The position numbers and the translations under genes were made by a program. DNA of 64,000 bases from Oligoflexus sp. (GTDB lineage Bacteria > Bdellovibrionota_B > Oligoflexia > Oligoflexales > Oligoflexaceae), in assembly GCA_014378195.1 (NCBI GenBank), contig JACMOC010000071.1:47078-111077 (forward strand), read 5' to 3'. The notes under the pieces were generated by a model that ran no database searches, had not been told where the DNA came from, and worked only from the letters and a program-made list of their open reading frames with translations. Positions 1 through 9,450 of this stretch are shown one piece after another. The number at the start of each line of letters is the position of its first letter. The first letter of the stretch is position 1.

Positions 1-161
1 TCGTTATGCTTTCCCGAAAGCCGAAAGGATTCAATACCTTAGCTTTTGGATGGTTAAGTCGACTCCCAAAATTGCAGAATTTCCTAAGTGGTCTTCAACT
101 ATTATCCGATAACCCTTTATCAAAGGTCGCCCCTCTGGGGTCCAAAGAAAAGGGTTCGTCT

Positions 162-1415
162 ATGGCTCTATTTACGTTAAGAAATATCACGATAGTGTTG
201 GCAATAGCGGCGTCAACCGCCTGTAAACCGCGCCCTACTCGCCCCGTGTCTCAGACGGATATCTTCTCAGCAGGAGACAGTACGCCTACTACTGCGGACA
301 CTACGCCGGCCGTCGAGCAGGAAGCCCCAACAGTCTATCTCTCTAAATGGATGCATTGTGATGCGATGACGGTCGACGTTGCGAAAGGCCGCCGGGAAAC
401 ACTTTACTTTGTCGATGCCGATACCGTCGTAACAGTGGCGAAACAAACACCCGATGCAACCTGCCTCAGCGAATTCACGGATGACCAACTCACGGCGATG
501 TTCAATACGCTCTACGGAACGGCTGCAGCAACTACAGGTGCCGAAGAGAAAGCCGCGTATTTCACCTATATCAAACGCGGCATCATCTCTAATGGTATCT
601 ATGCGCCAGCAACGGGTTCGACCACTACGGGCACGATGGACACAGACACCGATACTTCGGGCTACATCTATGTCAGCTACAAAATCGAAAATACGAAGTT
701 GAGTCTCACGACGGCCTGCGATAGCAGTGATATCGGCGTCGACGTAAACTGCAAGGCCGTAACTGGGGATTCCGAAGCCACACGTACGACGGACTTCACT
801 ATTTCCAAGGTTTACACCAAGGTTGTGGATGCTGTGGTCGCACCTGCGCCTACCACAGCTCCCATTGTTATGACAATGCCAACACCGGCCGCCACACCAG
901 CTGCCAATGCCATCGTCGGTGCAGTGTTCTCGCAATGTGTCCCAATCACGGGCGACGCCAATATCAAAGCTGTTTCGGAGAACTATACTTTCGTTGATGG
1001 CACAGTGATCAACAACACCACAAAAGTTTTTCCTGATGGAGCGTGTGCTGTGGCGTTCACTGACGCGCAGATGCTTGCACTCTATAAAGCATCGAATCCA
1101 AGTGCAACGGCTGCTACCGTTGCTCCACCTGAATTCGTTACGGTTACCAAATCCGGGTATGTTCTAGCAGGAACTTATGTTATTACGAGTTCGACCGCCG
1201 CTGTCACAGCTGCGGGAACTATCGACCTTGCAACGGATGCGCCGAGCGAAAAAACGTACCGCAGCTTCAAAATCGAAAATACGACCAAATTCTCACTTAC
1301 CGATGGCTGTTCTTCGAGCGACGTTAAAACCAAAACATGCCCGGTTCTCACGGGCGCTACGGCCGCGACGCGCACAACGGACTTCACAACGGCCGAAGTT
1401 CTCACCAAAAAATAA
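162..1415 (+). CDS. putative lipoprotein with two tandem homologous domains
   Basis: ORF 6..1415; internal ATG at 162 gives signal peptide and lipobox-like MALFTLRNITIVLAIAASTAC. Two halves share C..(Y)FVD/T..V...DA.C...FTD.Q...Y, (Y/F)KIENT.(F)SLT..C.SSD and TG...ATRTTDFT. Confidence 0.75.
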   Translation: MALFTLRNITIVLAIAASTACKPRPTRPVSQTDIFSAGDSTPTTADTTPAVEQEAPTVYLSKWMHCDAMTVDVAKGRRETLYFVDADTVVTVAKQTPDATCLSEFTDDQLTAMFNTLYGTAAATTGAEEKAAYFTYIKRGIISNGIYAPATGSTTTGTMDTDTDTSGYIYVSYKIENTKLSLTTACDSSDIGVDVNCKAVTGDSEATRTTDFTISKVYTKVVDAVVAPAPTTAPIVMTMPTPAATPAANAIVGAVFSQCVPITGDANIKAVSENYTFVDGTVINNTTKVFPDGACAVAFTDAQMLALYKASNPSATAATVAPPEFVTVTKSGYVLAGTYVITSSTAAVTAAGTIDLATDAPSEKTYRSFKIENTTKFSLTDGCSSSDVKTKTCPVLTGATAATRTTDFTTAEVLTKK

Positions 1416-1433
1416 ACTTTGAGTTCTTAACAT

Positions 1434-1471
1434 AAAAAGCGGCGTCTTTCACAAGATGCCGCTTTTTTTGT
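1434..1471 (+). terminator. rho-independent terminator
   Basis: aaaaagcggcgtctt-tcac-aagatgccgcttttttt hairpin with T-run just after the stop at 1415. Confidence 0.8.
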
Positions 1472-1560
1472 CCCAAAAGCTGCCTTCAAATAATCCAGCC
1501 CTCCTTCCTCTGAATCTGCTAGAATTTTCGAATCCTATATCTAAAGACAAGGTTTGCGTA

Positions 1561-2873
1561 ATGCGTGCACGTGACATTCTTTGGCCACTCGCGATGGGTA
1601 TTATTGTTACAGGATCTCTCACTTCGTGCCGGACTACAGGCAAGGCCACCGGCTCAGCCAGTGACGAAGCTGATAGGGAGGTCATCCTCCGGGGAAACTC
1701 GCCCCAGGTCGCTCGCTTTGCCACCTGGCTTGACCAGTTGGACAAAACTATGAAAGGCTGCACGCCTAAGGACGCTGCGGAGCTCCTGGTCGCTGAAAAC
1801 GCCCGGGAAACGGCGTTCTCCATCCAGGCCCTTGGTCGCCTGTACAGTGACCAGGATCCACGCTTTGTCAGCCTCAGGCTGACTTATAAAAAACTCGAAG
1901 ATACAATTGGTGAATATGCAAAATGGGTCGACATGCTAAACCACGCAAATTCCGAACAGTCGGAGCAAGCGGTGAAGGACCGGCTTTCCTCTAAACGAGA
2001 CGCCGCGCGCACGGCGCTCGAAACTTTTCTCGTTTCTTCGAATTTGGTGCCGTCTGATCCGGATGCGGCTTCGTATAACCAAACATTCCGTAGCTTTTTA
2101 AATGGTTTTGTCTGGAAGGATGCATCGACCGATCGCGAGGATATGTTAAACGCGATCCGAAACGAACTGGAAGTCATCAAAACAACACCTTACGATTTTA
2201 GCCATCTCGAAGAAGGCAATGGTATCCACGATTTCCGCCACAAAGTGCGCTGGATCAATAGGGAAGTCCGCTCGCTGAACGGAATGATAGTTCTGAATCC
2301 CAACACCGCGCCCTGCTCGGTAACCGCCTATGCTGGTCTCATCAATGATCCGATTTCCAAAACCAAATATGCAGTGCTTCCGGGGGCCGTGACGGAGCCC
2401 AATCCCGCTTTCATTACGCCCTGTCTCTACATCGAGATGGCGAAAATCGTTGACGTCGTTGGTTTGATCAAAGGCATAATCGAAGTCGCCGCCAATATCG
2501 GAACCTCCGGCGAACCGCTTGATAGCGTTAAAGACACAGATAAGGTGGCTGTTCAAAAATCTTAAATGACTCGATAAACCTGCTTGCCAAAAAACTCGCG
2601 TCAGTTCCGGAAATTAAGACGCAAGTTCAGAAGCGAGCTCAGGAATTGATGTATCTTTACTGGAATGAAGCAAAGCTGGTGAATGAGATCAATCGTGATG
2701 CGGCGGTTGTAACATCATACCTCTTCGATTCCGAAAAATTCGTTTTCCCGAGCAAGGTCACAAGCCTGATAAACAATATTCAAAACCGTAAAATGCAGGG
2801 TAATTATCGCGATCCTTTCCCTTTGCCGATACCCGTGACCGTAGTTTACCCCATCAACGACCCACTCCCATAG
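1561..2873 (+). pseudogene. lipoprotein of unknown function, apparently frameshifted
   Basis: ATG 1561 gives MRARDILWPLAMGIIVTGSLTSCRTT. Frame 1 stops at 2565, but the alternate frame continues as KILNDSINLLAKKLASVPEIKTQVQKRAQELMYLYWNEAKLVNEINRD... to 2873. One extra A in the A5 tract 2555-2559 would join them. Confidence 0.6.
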
Positions 2874-2951
2874 GTCGGTCTCAGGTTATTAAGAAATAGA
2901 GCACGTTTGAACACTTAGCCTTTTTCAACCCCGTCGACTCAGGAGCTTTTT

Positions 2952-4619
2952 ATGCGAATGCAATACGGAGCGTTAATCGTTTTTTTAGGTGCTCTGAGCG
3001 CCTGCCGAACAACCAGCTCCTCCTCCGCATCCGGCGGTTTTAAGGGGACGATCGAACGATCGGACGCTATTCATGCGCGCATCGTAGGTTTGCTCGAGAA
3101 AAAGTATCCAACGTCCAAAGGCACAGTCTGGTCTATCGGCACGATGAATCTCGCGCCTGACTGGATCATTCAAAGCCCCGAAAATCTATGGGGACTCAGG
3201 GATAATGAGCTCGCTACTCAATATGATTGCGATGTTAAAGACGCGCGCTGTGACAAAACTTTTTTGCGTTACGCCTGCGCACAGGACAGCGATTGCACCA
3301 CACCTTCGACCCATTGTGGCGATATGGATGCGGCCGTAGCCCGACCGGGTGATGTGCCACCGAAAATGTGTCTTGCACCGGCGGACAATCTTCTCAATCG
3401 CTTTTACCGAGCGATGCTTCCCGCCGAAAGTGAGCTCGATATTGCCTCACTCTCTATCCCTACCGGCCGTTTTTATAAAGCCACAATCAATGCGTTGACC
3501 TTGATCAGTCAGAAAGAAAAAGTCCCAAAAGTTCGCCTCTTTTTCTCCGGCGCGGATGCAGGGAATCTCAACCCCTTACGGACACCGACGAAAATTCTCT
3601 CGCAAATTTACGATGATATCCGCGATAAACTGTATGCTCTTGGTGTCCCAGGGCTCGTCATCGATCGCCTGCACATGAACCTTGGGTATCTCAGCAATAA
3701 AAAAATCGATATCAGGGATCTTTTCACTGATTTCGGATCATTCGTCAGTTGGAATCATGCAAAAATCATTGCAGCCGATGGTCGCTACGCCCTCGTAGGC
3801 GGCCATAACATGTGGGATAACGACTACCTTCGACCAAATCATATTTTTGACATCAGTATGGAATACAGCGGACAAGCAGCTGTTGGTGCCCGCGATTTCC
3901 TGAACAAACTATGGAGCATCGACAAAATCGAATTTGCGTCTTTGCCAGCAAATGCTGGACGTTTCCCAAACTTCTATCGTGAGCCTACCGAAGCCGATAA
4001 AGGGACCATCAAATCCATAGGGATAGGACGCCTCGGTGTTTATGGTGAGAATCCTTCCGATGACGCGCTGAGCGAGCTCATCCGCTCTGCTCAGGAAAGC
4101 GTCCTTATTGATCAACAGGACCTTTATAACCAAAAGAAAGTTGATCTCTCGCTCACCTTTGTCATGGATGCAATCATCGATGTGGCGGCACGCAATGTGA
4201 AGGTTCAGATCATCCAATCCAACAAGTTTCCTGTGAATGGTTATGGCAACGTGTCTCCCAAAGATACCTACGCGGGCATATTGGATAAAGCTGTCAAAAC
4301 CTTCGTCAAAGAAGGCGCTGATAAACATCGTGCTGAGATGAGAGCCTGTGCGAATATCACTTATGTACCGTTCCGGTTCTCATCATCGATGCCGGATTGG
4401 GGCCCTAAACGCGGAACGATAGGGACCCACGCAAAATTCGTAATGGTCGATGAGGCTGCGTTTTACATCGGCTCTCACAACCTCTACAGAGCCAATCTTC
4501 AGGAGTACGGAAACATCATCGCCGATCCCACTGCGGCTAAACAATTGAAGGCAGCCTACTGGGACAAAATTTGGGCGCAGAGCGCTCACGAGATTATTCC
4601 CTGCCCCTACAGAAGCTGA
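2952..4619 (+). CDS. phospholipase D-family lipoprotein, two HKD motifs
   Basis: Lipobox-like LGALSACRTT; HAKIIAADGRYALVGGHN and HAKFVMVDEAAFYIGSHN both keep HxKx4D. Confidence 0.85.
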   Translation: MRMQYGALIVFLGALSACRTTSSSSASGGFKGTIERSDAIHARIVGLLEKKYPTSKGTVWSIGTMNLAPDWIIQSPENLWGLRDNELATQYDCDVKDARCDKTFLRYACAQDSDCTTPSTHCGDMDAAVARPGDVPPKMCLAPADNLLNRFYRAMLPAESELDIASLSIPTGRFYKATINALTLISQKEKVPKVRLFFSGADAGNLNPLRTPTKILSQIYDDIRDKLYALGVPGLVIDRLHMNLGYLSNKKIDIRDLFTDFGSFVSWNHAKIIAADGRYALVGGHNMWDNDYLRPNHIFDISMEYSGQAAVGARDFLNKLWSIDKIEFASLPANAGRFPNFYREPTEADKGTIKSIGIGRLGVYGENPSDDALSELIRSAQESVLIDQQDLYNQKKVDLSLTFVMDAIIDVAARNVKVQIIQSNKFPVNGYGNVSPKDTYAGILDKAVKTFVKEGADKHRAEMRACANITYVPFRFSSSMPDWGPKRGTIGTHAKFVMVDEAAFYIGSHNLYRANLQEYGNIIADPTAAKQLKAAYWDKIWAQSAHEIIPCPYRS

Positions 4620-4647
4620 GGTCTGACCAGGCTTTGATTGATACAAC

Positions 4648-4680
4648 GGCGCCTTTGCCTAAAAGGCGCCATTTTTCATT
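4648..4680 (+). terminator. rho-independent terminator
   Basis: ggcgccttt-gccta-aaaggcgcc followed by atttttcatt. Confidence 0.8.
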
Positions 4681-4924
4681 ATTGGTTTATTTAAAGGGAC
4701 GACAAAGGCTGTCCGGCCCTCGCTATTGACACTCAATATTATACATCGATTTCAATGACTTATAGATATTTTTTGATTCTAAAACCACCTGGCACTATCC
4801 ATACTCAAGTATTCCGGCGAAAAGTCGGAACAGGATTTAGCATGCAACTATTGAATTATTCCCTGTCTGCGAGGCAGGATATTTGGAGTTAACGAGAGGT
4901 CCAGAAACATTCAGGTACTCCTAA

Positions 4925-5590
4925 CCTTCATCGTATGTGAGCGAATACAACTGCATCCGAAAAGTTTCGATAGCCACCGGTGCTACCACAACCCTTGCCG
5001 GCAACGGAAGTACGGGCACCATCGATGCCATTGGCGGCGCCGCACGTTTTAATGCACCACGTGGCCTGGAGGCGGCAGGAACCAGCCTCTTTATAGGCGA
5101 TACGAACAACGGACTCATTCGTAAAATAGACCTCACTACGAACGCCGTCACGACCATCATAGGCGGTGGTCCTGGATTTCTTAACTACGTCCATTCTCGA
5201 CCCGGTCTACTCGCCAATCCCTTGGGCGTCTACAGCATGAACTATATAAGCGGCAAACTCTACTTTGGTGAATGGGATGGCTGGGGACCTTTCAAGTACA
5301 AATTGTGAATACCTGGATGCAACCGGGACCGATTCACGGTTCTGTAGTGTGGTAGCGTTAGCAGGCGACTCGCAGGGTTACCTTTATGTTTCCGACAACA
5401 ACATAGGCCTCATCCGTAAAGTCAAAGTAAGTACCGGCAAATCACACCGTTTGCAGGTGTTTTAAACCAACTGGCCGACGGTAACGCGGCAACTCTGAAC
5501 GCGGCAACCTTCTACAATATTATGCTGCGTTTTGTTCCTGGATACGGACTCCTGGTGTCGAATGGCGGCGGAATTAAAATAATTCACTGA
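4925..5590 (+). pseudogene. NHL-repeat beta-propeller protein remnant, 5' truncated with two frame changes
   Basis: Three frames read as one protein: YVSEYNCIRKVSIATGATTTLAGNG..GLIRKIDLTTNAVTTIIGG / GDLSSTNCEYLDATGTDSRFCSVVALAGDSQGYLYVSDNNIGLIRKVKVSTGK / ITPFAGVLNQLADGNAATLNAATFYNIMLRFVPGYGLLVSNGGGIKIIH*. Confidence 0.75.
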
Positions 5591-5607
5591 TTTTTGAACC
5601 TAAAAAA

Positions 5608-5639
5608 TGGCGTTTGCTGCGAAGCAAACGCCATTTTTA
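5608..5639. terminator. probable bidirectional terminator
   Basis: tggcgtttgc-tgcgaa-gcaaacgcca, perfect 10-bp stem flanked by A-run and T-run between the NHL remnant (+) and actF (-). Confidence 0.85.
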
Positions 5640-5657
5640 TTGAGATAAAATAAAATC

Positions 5658-6920
5658 TTAGTGACCTGGATTCAACGCATCCATCAACAAGGGATCGCCA
5701 ACCGGCAACATCGGGACTTTTTTCGCGAAGATAAGGAAAGTCGTGATGAACAAACCAAACACCATGAAAAAGCCGCCGACTTCAACGTATGGGATCTTCA
5801 TTTGGTCAGGCTTGATAACTTCAGGCATGACCAAAATCAGATTCGTGATCCATTGGGCCAGCAAGATGATACCGGCGATGGGAAGAGTCCAGCCAGCAGT
5901 CCATTTTGCACGCGCAGGAATCAAAGAATAAAGAGGGATGATAAAGCCCAAGAACAACACTGCGTAAATGCCCCATACCCATGGCGAGTGCAAACGCTCC
6001 ATGAAATACTCGGTTTCCTCCGGCATGTTACCGTACCAGTAAGTCAGTACGTGAGCGTAAGTAAGGTAAGCAAAAAACACCGTGAAACCGTGCATTAGTT
6101 TACCGATATCGTGGAACTGGAGACGTTTGAAATAACTGCCCACTACCGTTTCGCGAAGGGCAAACATTGCAATCAACGTCGCAGCCATAAGCGTTTGCAT
6201 CATAACAGCAAAAGACCAGCCACCCCAAAGGGTAGAGAGCCATTTCGGAGCAAGCGACATTGTCACATCAAATGCGAAGAATGTGAAAACCACTCCGAAA
6301 ATCGCCAGTGTAGGGCCGCTCCAGAAACGCGTCTTAACGCGATGCTCATCGGAGAAGGTTTCCCATTCGTCTTTTTTACCGTCCATCCACAAACGATCTC
6401 TTTTGATCGTTTGCGAGAGTTGATAACAAACGATTCCGCTCAGGATGAGAAGATAGAGAACAACGCGGCCGTAAAAGAAGTTTGGTACAAGCCAGGATCT
6501 TTTACCCCACATTTCGGCAACCAGCTCAGGATCTTTGATCCATTTATAAACGCTGCCCGCATCTCCAATGTTCATGGCAACACAAACGATCAAGATAAGG
6601 AAAATTACAGAGGCAACTGGAACAAACGCCCCAAATGCTTCCTGAATTCTGCGGATAGGACGGTGCCACGTAGCGCTGATAACATCAGTACAGGTACTGA
6701 GGATCATTCCACCGAGACCGAGACAGAAAAAGAAGAAGGTGTTGAAAATTACGGAGCCCCAGACGCGTGCACCTTCGTGAAACGCAAACCCAGCTCCCAG
6801 AGCAACCAGACCCAGGACGAAAAGGATGGCCGCAGCAGCCTGCAACTTCGGTGCCTGGATATAGAAGCTCTTTTTATCAAGAAGATTCAGATCGACAGTA
6901 TCGTGATGACTCGAACTCAT
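5658..6920 (-). CDS. actF: alternative complex III subunit ActF (NrfD-like quinone-interacting membrane protein)
   Basis: Multi-TM protein in last position of an actABCDEF-ordered operon. Confidence 0.85.
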   Translation of the reverse strand: MSSSHHDTVDLNLLDKKSFYIQAPKLQAAAAILFVLGLVALGAGFAFHEGARVWGSVIFNTFFFFCLGLGGMILSTCTDVISATWHRPIRRIQEAFGAFVPVASVIFLILIVCVAMNIGDAGSVYKWIKDPELVAEMWGKRSWLVPNFFYGRVVLYLLILSGIVCYQLSQTIKRDRLWMDGKKDEWETFSDEHRVKTRFWSGPTLAIFGVVFTFFAFDVTMSLAPKWLSTLWGGWSFAVMMQTLMAATLIAMFALRETVVGSYFKRLQFHDIGKLMHGFTVFFAYLTYAHVLTYWYGNMPEETEYFMERLHSPWVWGIYAVLFLGFIIPLYSLIPARAKWTAGWTLPIAGIILLAQWITNLILVMPEVIKPDQMKIPYVEVGGFFMVFGLFITTFLIFAKKVPMLPVGDPLLMDALNPGH

Positions 6921-6932
6921 TTTCGATTTCTC

Positions 6933-7517
6933 CTATCGCGCTTTCAAAGGTGGTTGAGAAGGATTGACGTGAATCCCTGAGGGCTCAGTCTTCGCTGTAC
7001 CATTCTGCAAACCACGGAGGTGAGCGATAATCCACCAACGTTCGTAGGGAGAAGTCGCATAAGCATACGCTGGCATTTGGTTGCCACCTTTGGAGATACG
7101 ATAGAAGAACCATCCGTCTTTCTTGGTTTTCAACTCTTCACGAGTGATATCAGGAACAGGAATCGGATAGGCGTCACCCAAAGTGCCTTTACCATGGCCA
7201 TCGTAGCCGTGACAAACCGCACAAAACGTATCGTAAAGATGTTTGCCGCGTTCTTTAACATCCGGATCCATTTGAGCGATGTCTTCGCCGAACGGATTTT
7301 TCAGTTCGACCTCAGCTTGCTCATAGGTTGCGGGATAAAGGATCGCATTGATAGCCACGCTGTGAGCGGGCGGATCAATAAAAGTCTCTTGGGCCTTCGT
7401 GGACGGACTGTCCGCCATATCCGGCATGTACTGCAACTTGGTCTTGTTTGGCCCGGATCTACAGGCACCCAGGACGCACAAGCCGCTAATAACAACTGCT
7501 TTCAGAATGTTCTTCAT
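6933..7517 (-). CDS. actE: alternative complex III monoheme cytochrome c ActE
   Basis: Lipoprotein signal LKAVVISGLCVLGAC; single CAVCH heme site; operon position. Confidence 0.85.
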   Translation of the reverse strand: MKNILKAVVISGLCVLGACRSGPNKTKLQYMPDMADSPSTKAQETFIDPPAHSVAINAILYPATYEQAEVELKNPFGEDIAQMDPDVKERGKHLYDTFCAVCHGYDGHGKGTLGDAYPIPVPDITREELKTKKDGWFFYRISKGGNQMPAYAYATSPYERWWIIAHLRGLQNGTAKTEPSGIHVNPSQPPLKAR

Positions 7518-7524
7518 AGGGCCC

Positions 7525-8043
7525 TCATGCCGATTCGATCTGACGTATTTCTTCCGCACCAAACTGCTTCAAGAGCGTAGCCTGCTCCCCATCCATCGCG
7601 ACGTTTGGCACAAAGATACCAAAACGGTCGTCGGTGAAACGAACATCGAGGATGCGTTGCTTAATGTTAGGTAAGCGACACATCACGAGCATTCCCAAGA
7701 TAGTCATGAGACCACCAAAAAGAATCGTCAGCTCGAAGCCCAGAATAACGTAAGAGGGAAGCGAATAGAGACCCGGGAGCTTTCCACCGACAACTTGAGG
7801 CCAGTCGTAGTCGACCCAAAGGCCGAGGCCAAAACCTGTCAATGTTCCGGTCAATGCGCCCGAGAGTGTAAACCATCGAACTTGACTCGGACTAGCGTCT
7901 AAAGCTTCTTCGATCTCATGATACGAAGTCGGGCTGAAAACTTCGTGATCTTTGAAGTCATTGCGCCCACGAATGGCGACCATTGCATCGGTCACTTGAT
8001 CTAAATATTTGTAGATAACGAGTATTCCACCAGGTCTTTTCAT
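7525..8043 (-). CDS. actD: alternative complex III subunit ActD (DUF3341-like)
   Basis: Two-TM protein between actC and actE; KRPGGILVIYKYLDQVTDAMVAIRG start. Confidence 0.85.
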   Translation of the reverse strand: MKRPGGILVIYKYLDQVTDAMVAIRGRNDFKDHEVFSPTSYHEIEEALDASPSQVRWFTLSGALTGTLTGFGLGLWVDYDWPQVVGGKLPGLYSLPSYVILGFELTILFGGLMTILGMLVMCRLPNIKQRILDVRFTDDRFGIFVPNVAMDGEQATLLKQFGAEEIRQIESA

Positions 8044-8054
8044 CTTGGCCCCCC

Positions 8055-9389
8055 TCAATGTTTCTTGCTAAGTGGTTTAGGCATAATCAGTTTCAATTCC
8101 GACATCGAAACGATCGGGAAGTACCGACAGAAGATGAGAAACCAGAACATGAACCAGCCGAAACTACCTAATGACAAAGCTATGTCGCCAAGAGTCGGTT
8201 GAAAGTGCCCCCAAGAGCCTGGAAGGAAGTCTTCCACAAGGGATGAAACGATGATGTTATAACGCTCGAACCACATACCTACATTGACAAGGATACAGAT
8301 GAACATCGACACGGGTATGTTGTTACGTATGCGTTTCGACCACCACATGAGTGGGAAGATACAGTTACAGAACGTCATAACCCAGAAGTAGAAGGCATAA
8401 CTGCCGACGGCACGTTTTTCGAACACGGCCCATTCGTAGATGTTACCCGAGTACCAAGCGACAAAGAACTCAACGGCATACGCGTAGAATACGATGCTGG
8501 ACGTAAGAAGGGTGAGCTTGATACAAGCTTCGAGATGTTCAGGACGAATAAATTCTTCCATGCGGAACATCTTACGAATAGGAACCAAAAGGGTGTAAAC
8601 CATCGCGCAACCAGACAAAATCGCTCCGGCAACGAAATAAGGCGGGAAAATCGTTGTGTGCCAACCCGGCTGAATCGACATTGCAAAGTCCCACGAAACG
8701 ATGGAGTGAACCGAAAGTACGAGGGGTGTAGCAAGAGCGGCCAGGAAACCATAACCCGCTTCGTAGTGGTGCCACTGTTTGGCGGTTCCGCGCCATCCGA
8801 AACAGAGGATACCGTAGATACCGCGGCGCAGACCCTTCACACGGTCACGAATCGAGGCCAAATCTGGAACCATCCCCATGTACCAGAACAAAAGAGAAAT
8901 GGTTAGGTAAGTGGAGATCGCGAATACGTCCCAGGCAAGAGGGGAACGATAATTGGCCCAAAGATTGTTGGTGTTCGGCAAAGGCATAATCCAATACGAA
9001 CCGAACCAAAAACGACCCATGTGAATCAGTGGAAACAGACCCGCGGTGATAACAGCGAAAACCGTCATCGCTTCCGCAGAACGATTCACGGTGTTACGCC
9101 ACTTCGCTCGGAATAGAAAGAGAATCGCTGAAATCAACGTTCCCGCGTGACCAATACCGACCCAAAAGACGAAGTCGGTAATGAGAACGCCCCAATACAC
9201 TGGGCTAGTCTTACCTGTGATACCGACACCGACTGCCATCTCCATGCCCCAGGTGAAGGCACCGATCAAAAGACAGACTATGGCTGCGCCCCAAGCTATG
9301 TAGTAGCTAGGATGGGGCTTTCCTAAGTTTGAAAGGATGCCATCGTTGACATCCGAAATCGTTCGATTCCACTTTATTTCGTCGCTCAT
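8055..9389 (-). CDS. actC: alternative complex III NrfD/PsrC-like membrane subunit ActC
   Basis: Multi-TM NrfD-like protein; likely start MSDEIKWNRTISDVND. Confidence 0.87.
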   Translation of the reverse strand: MSDEIKWNRTISDVNDGILSNLGKPHPSYYIAWGAAIVCLLIGAFTWGMEMAVGVGITGKTSPVYWGVLITDFVFWVGIGHAGTLISAILFLFRAKWRNTVNRSAEAMTVFAVITAGLFPLIHMGRFWFGSYWIMPLPNTNNLWANYRSPLAWDVFAISTYLTISLLFWYMGMVPDLASIRDRVKGLRRGIYGILCFGWRGTAKQWHHYEAGYGFLAALATPLVLSVHSIVSWDFAMSIQPGWHTTIFPPYFVAGAILSGCAMVYTLLVPIRKMFRMEEFIRPEHLEACIKLTLLTSSIVFYAYAVEFFVAWYSGNIYEWAVFEKRAVGSYAFYFWVMTFCNCIFPLMWWSKRIRNNIPVSMFICILVNVGMWFERYNIIVSSLVEDFLPGSWGHFQPTLGDIALSLGSFGWFMFWFLIFCRYFPIVSMSELKLIMPKPLSKKH

Positions 9390-9450
9390 CCAAATGCTCC
9401 GGTGTTCATCGTGAAGCGGGGCTAAGGTACCCCGCAACTGTCGTTATCAA

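Noticed and set aside
6111-6980. 289-aa plus-strand ORF antisense to actF
   Set aside because: Antisense shadow, low-complexity charged sequence.
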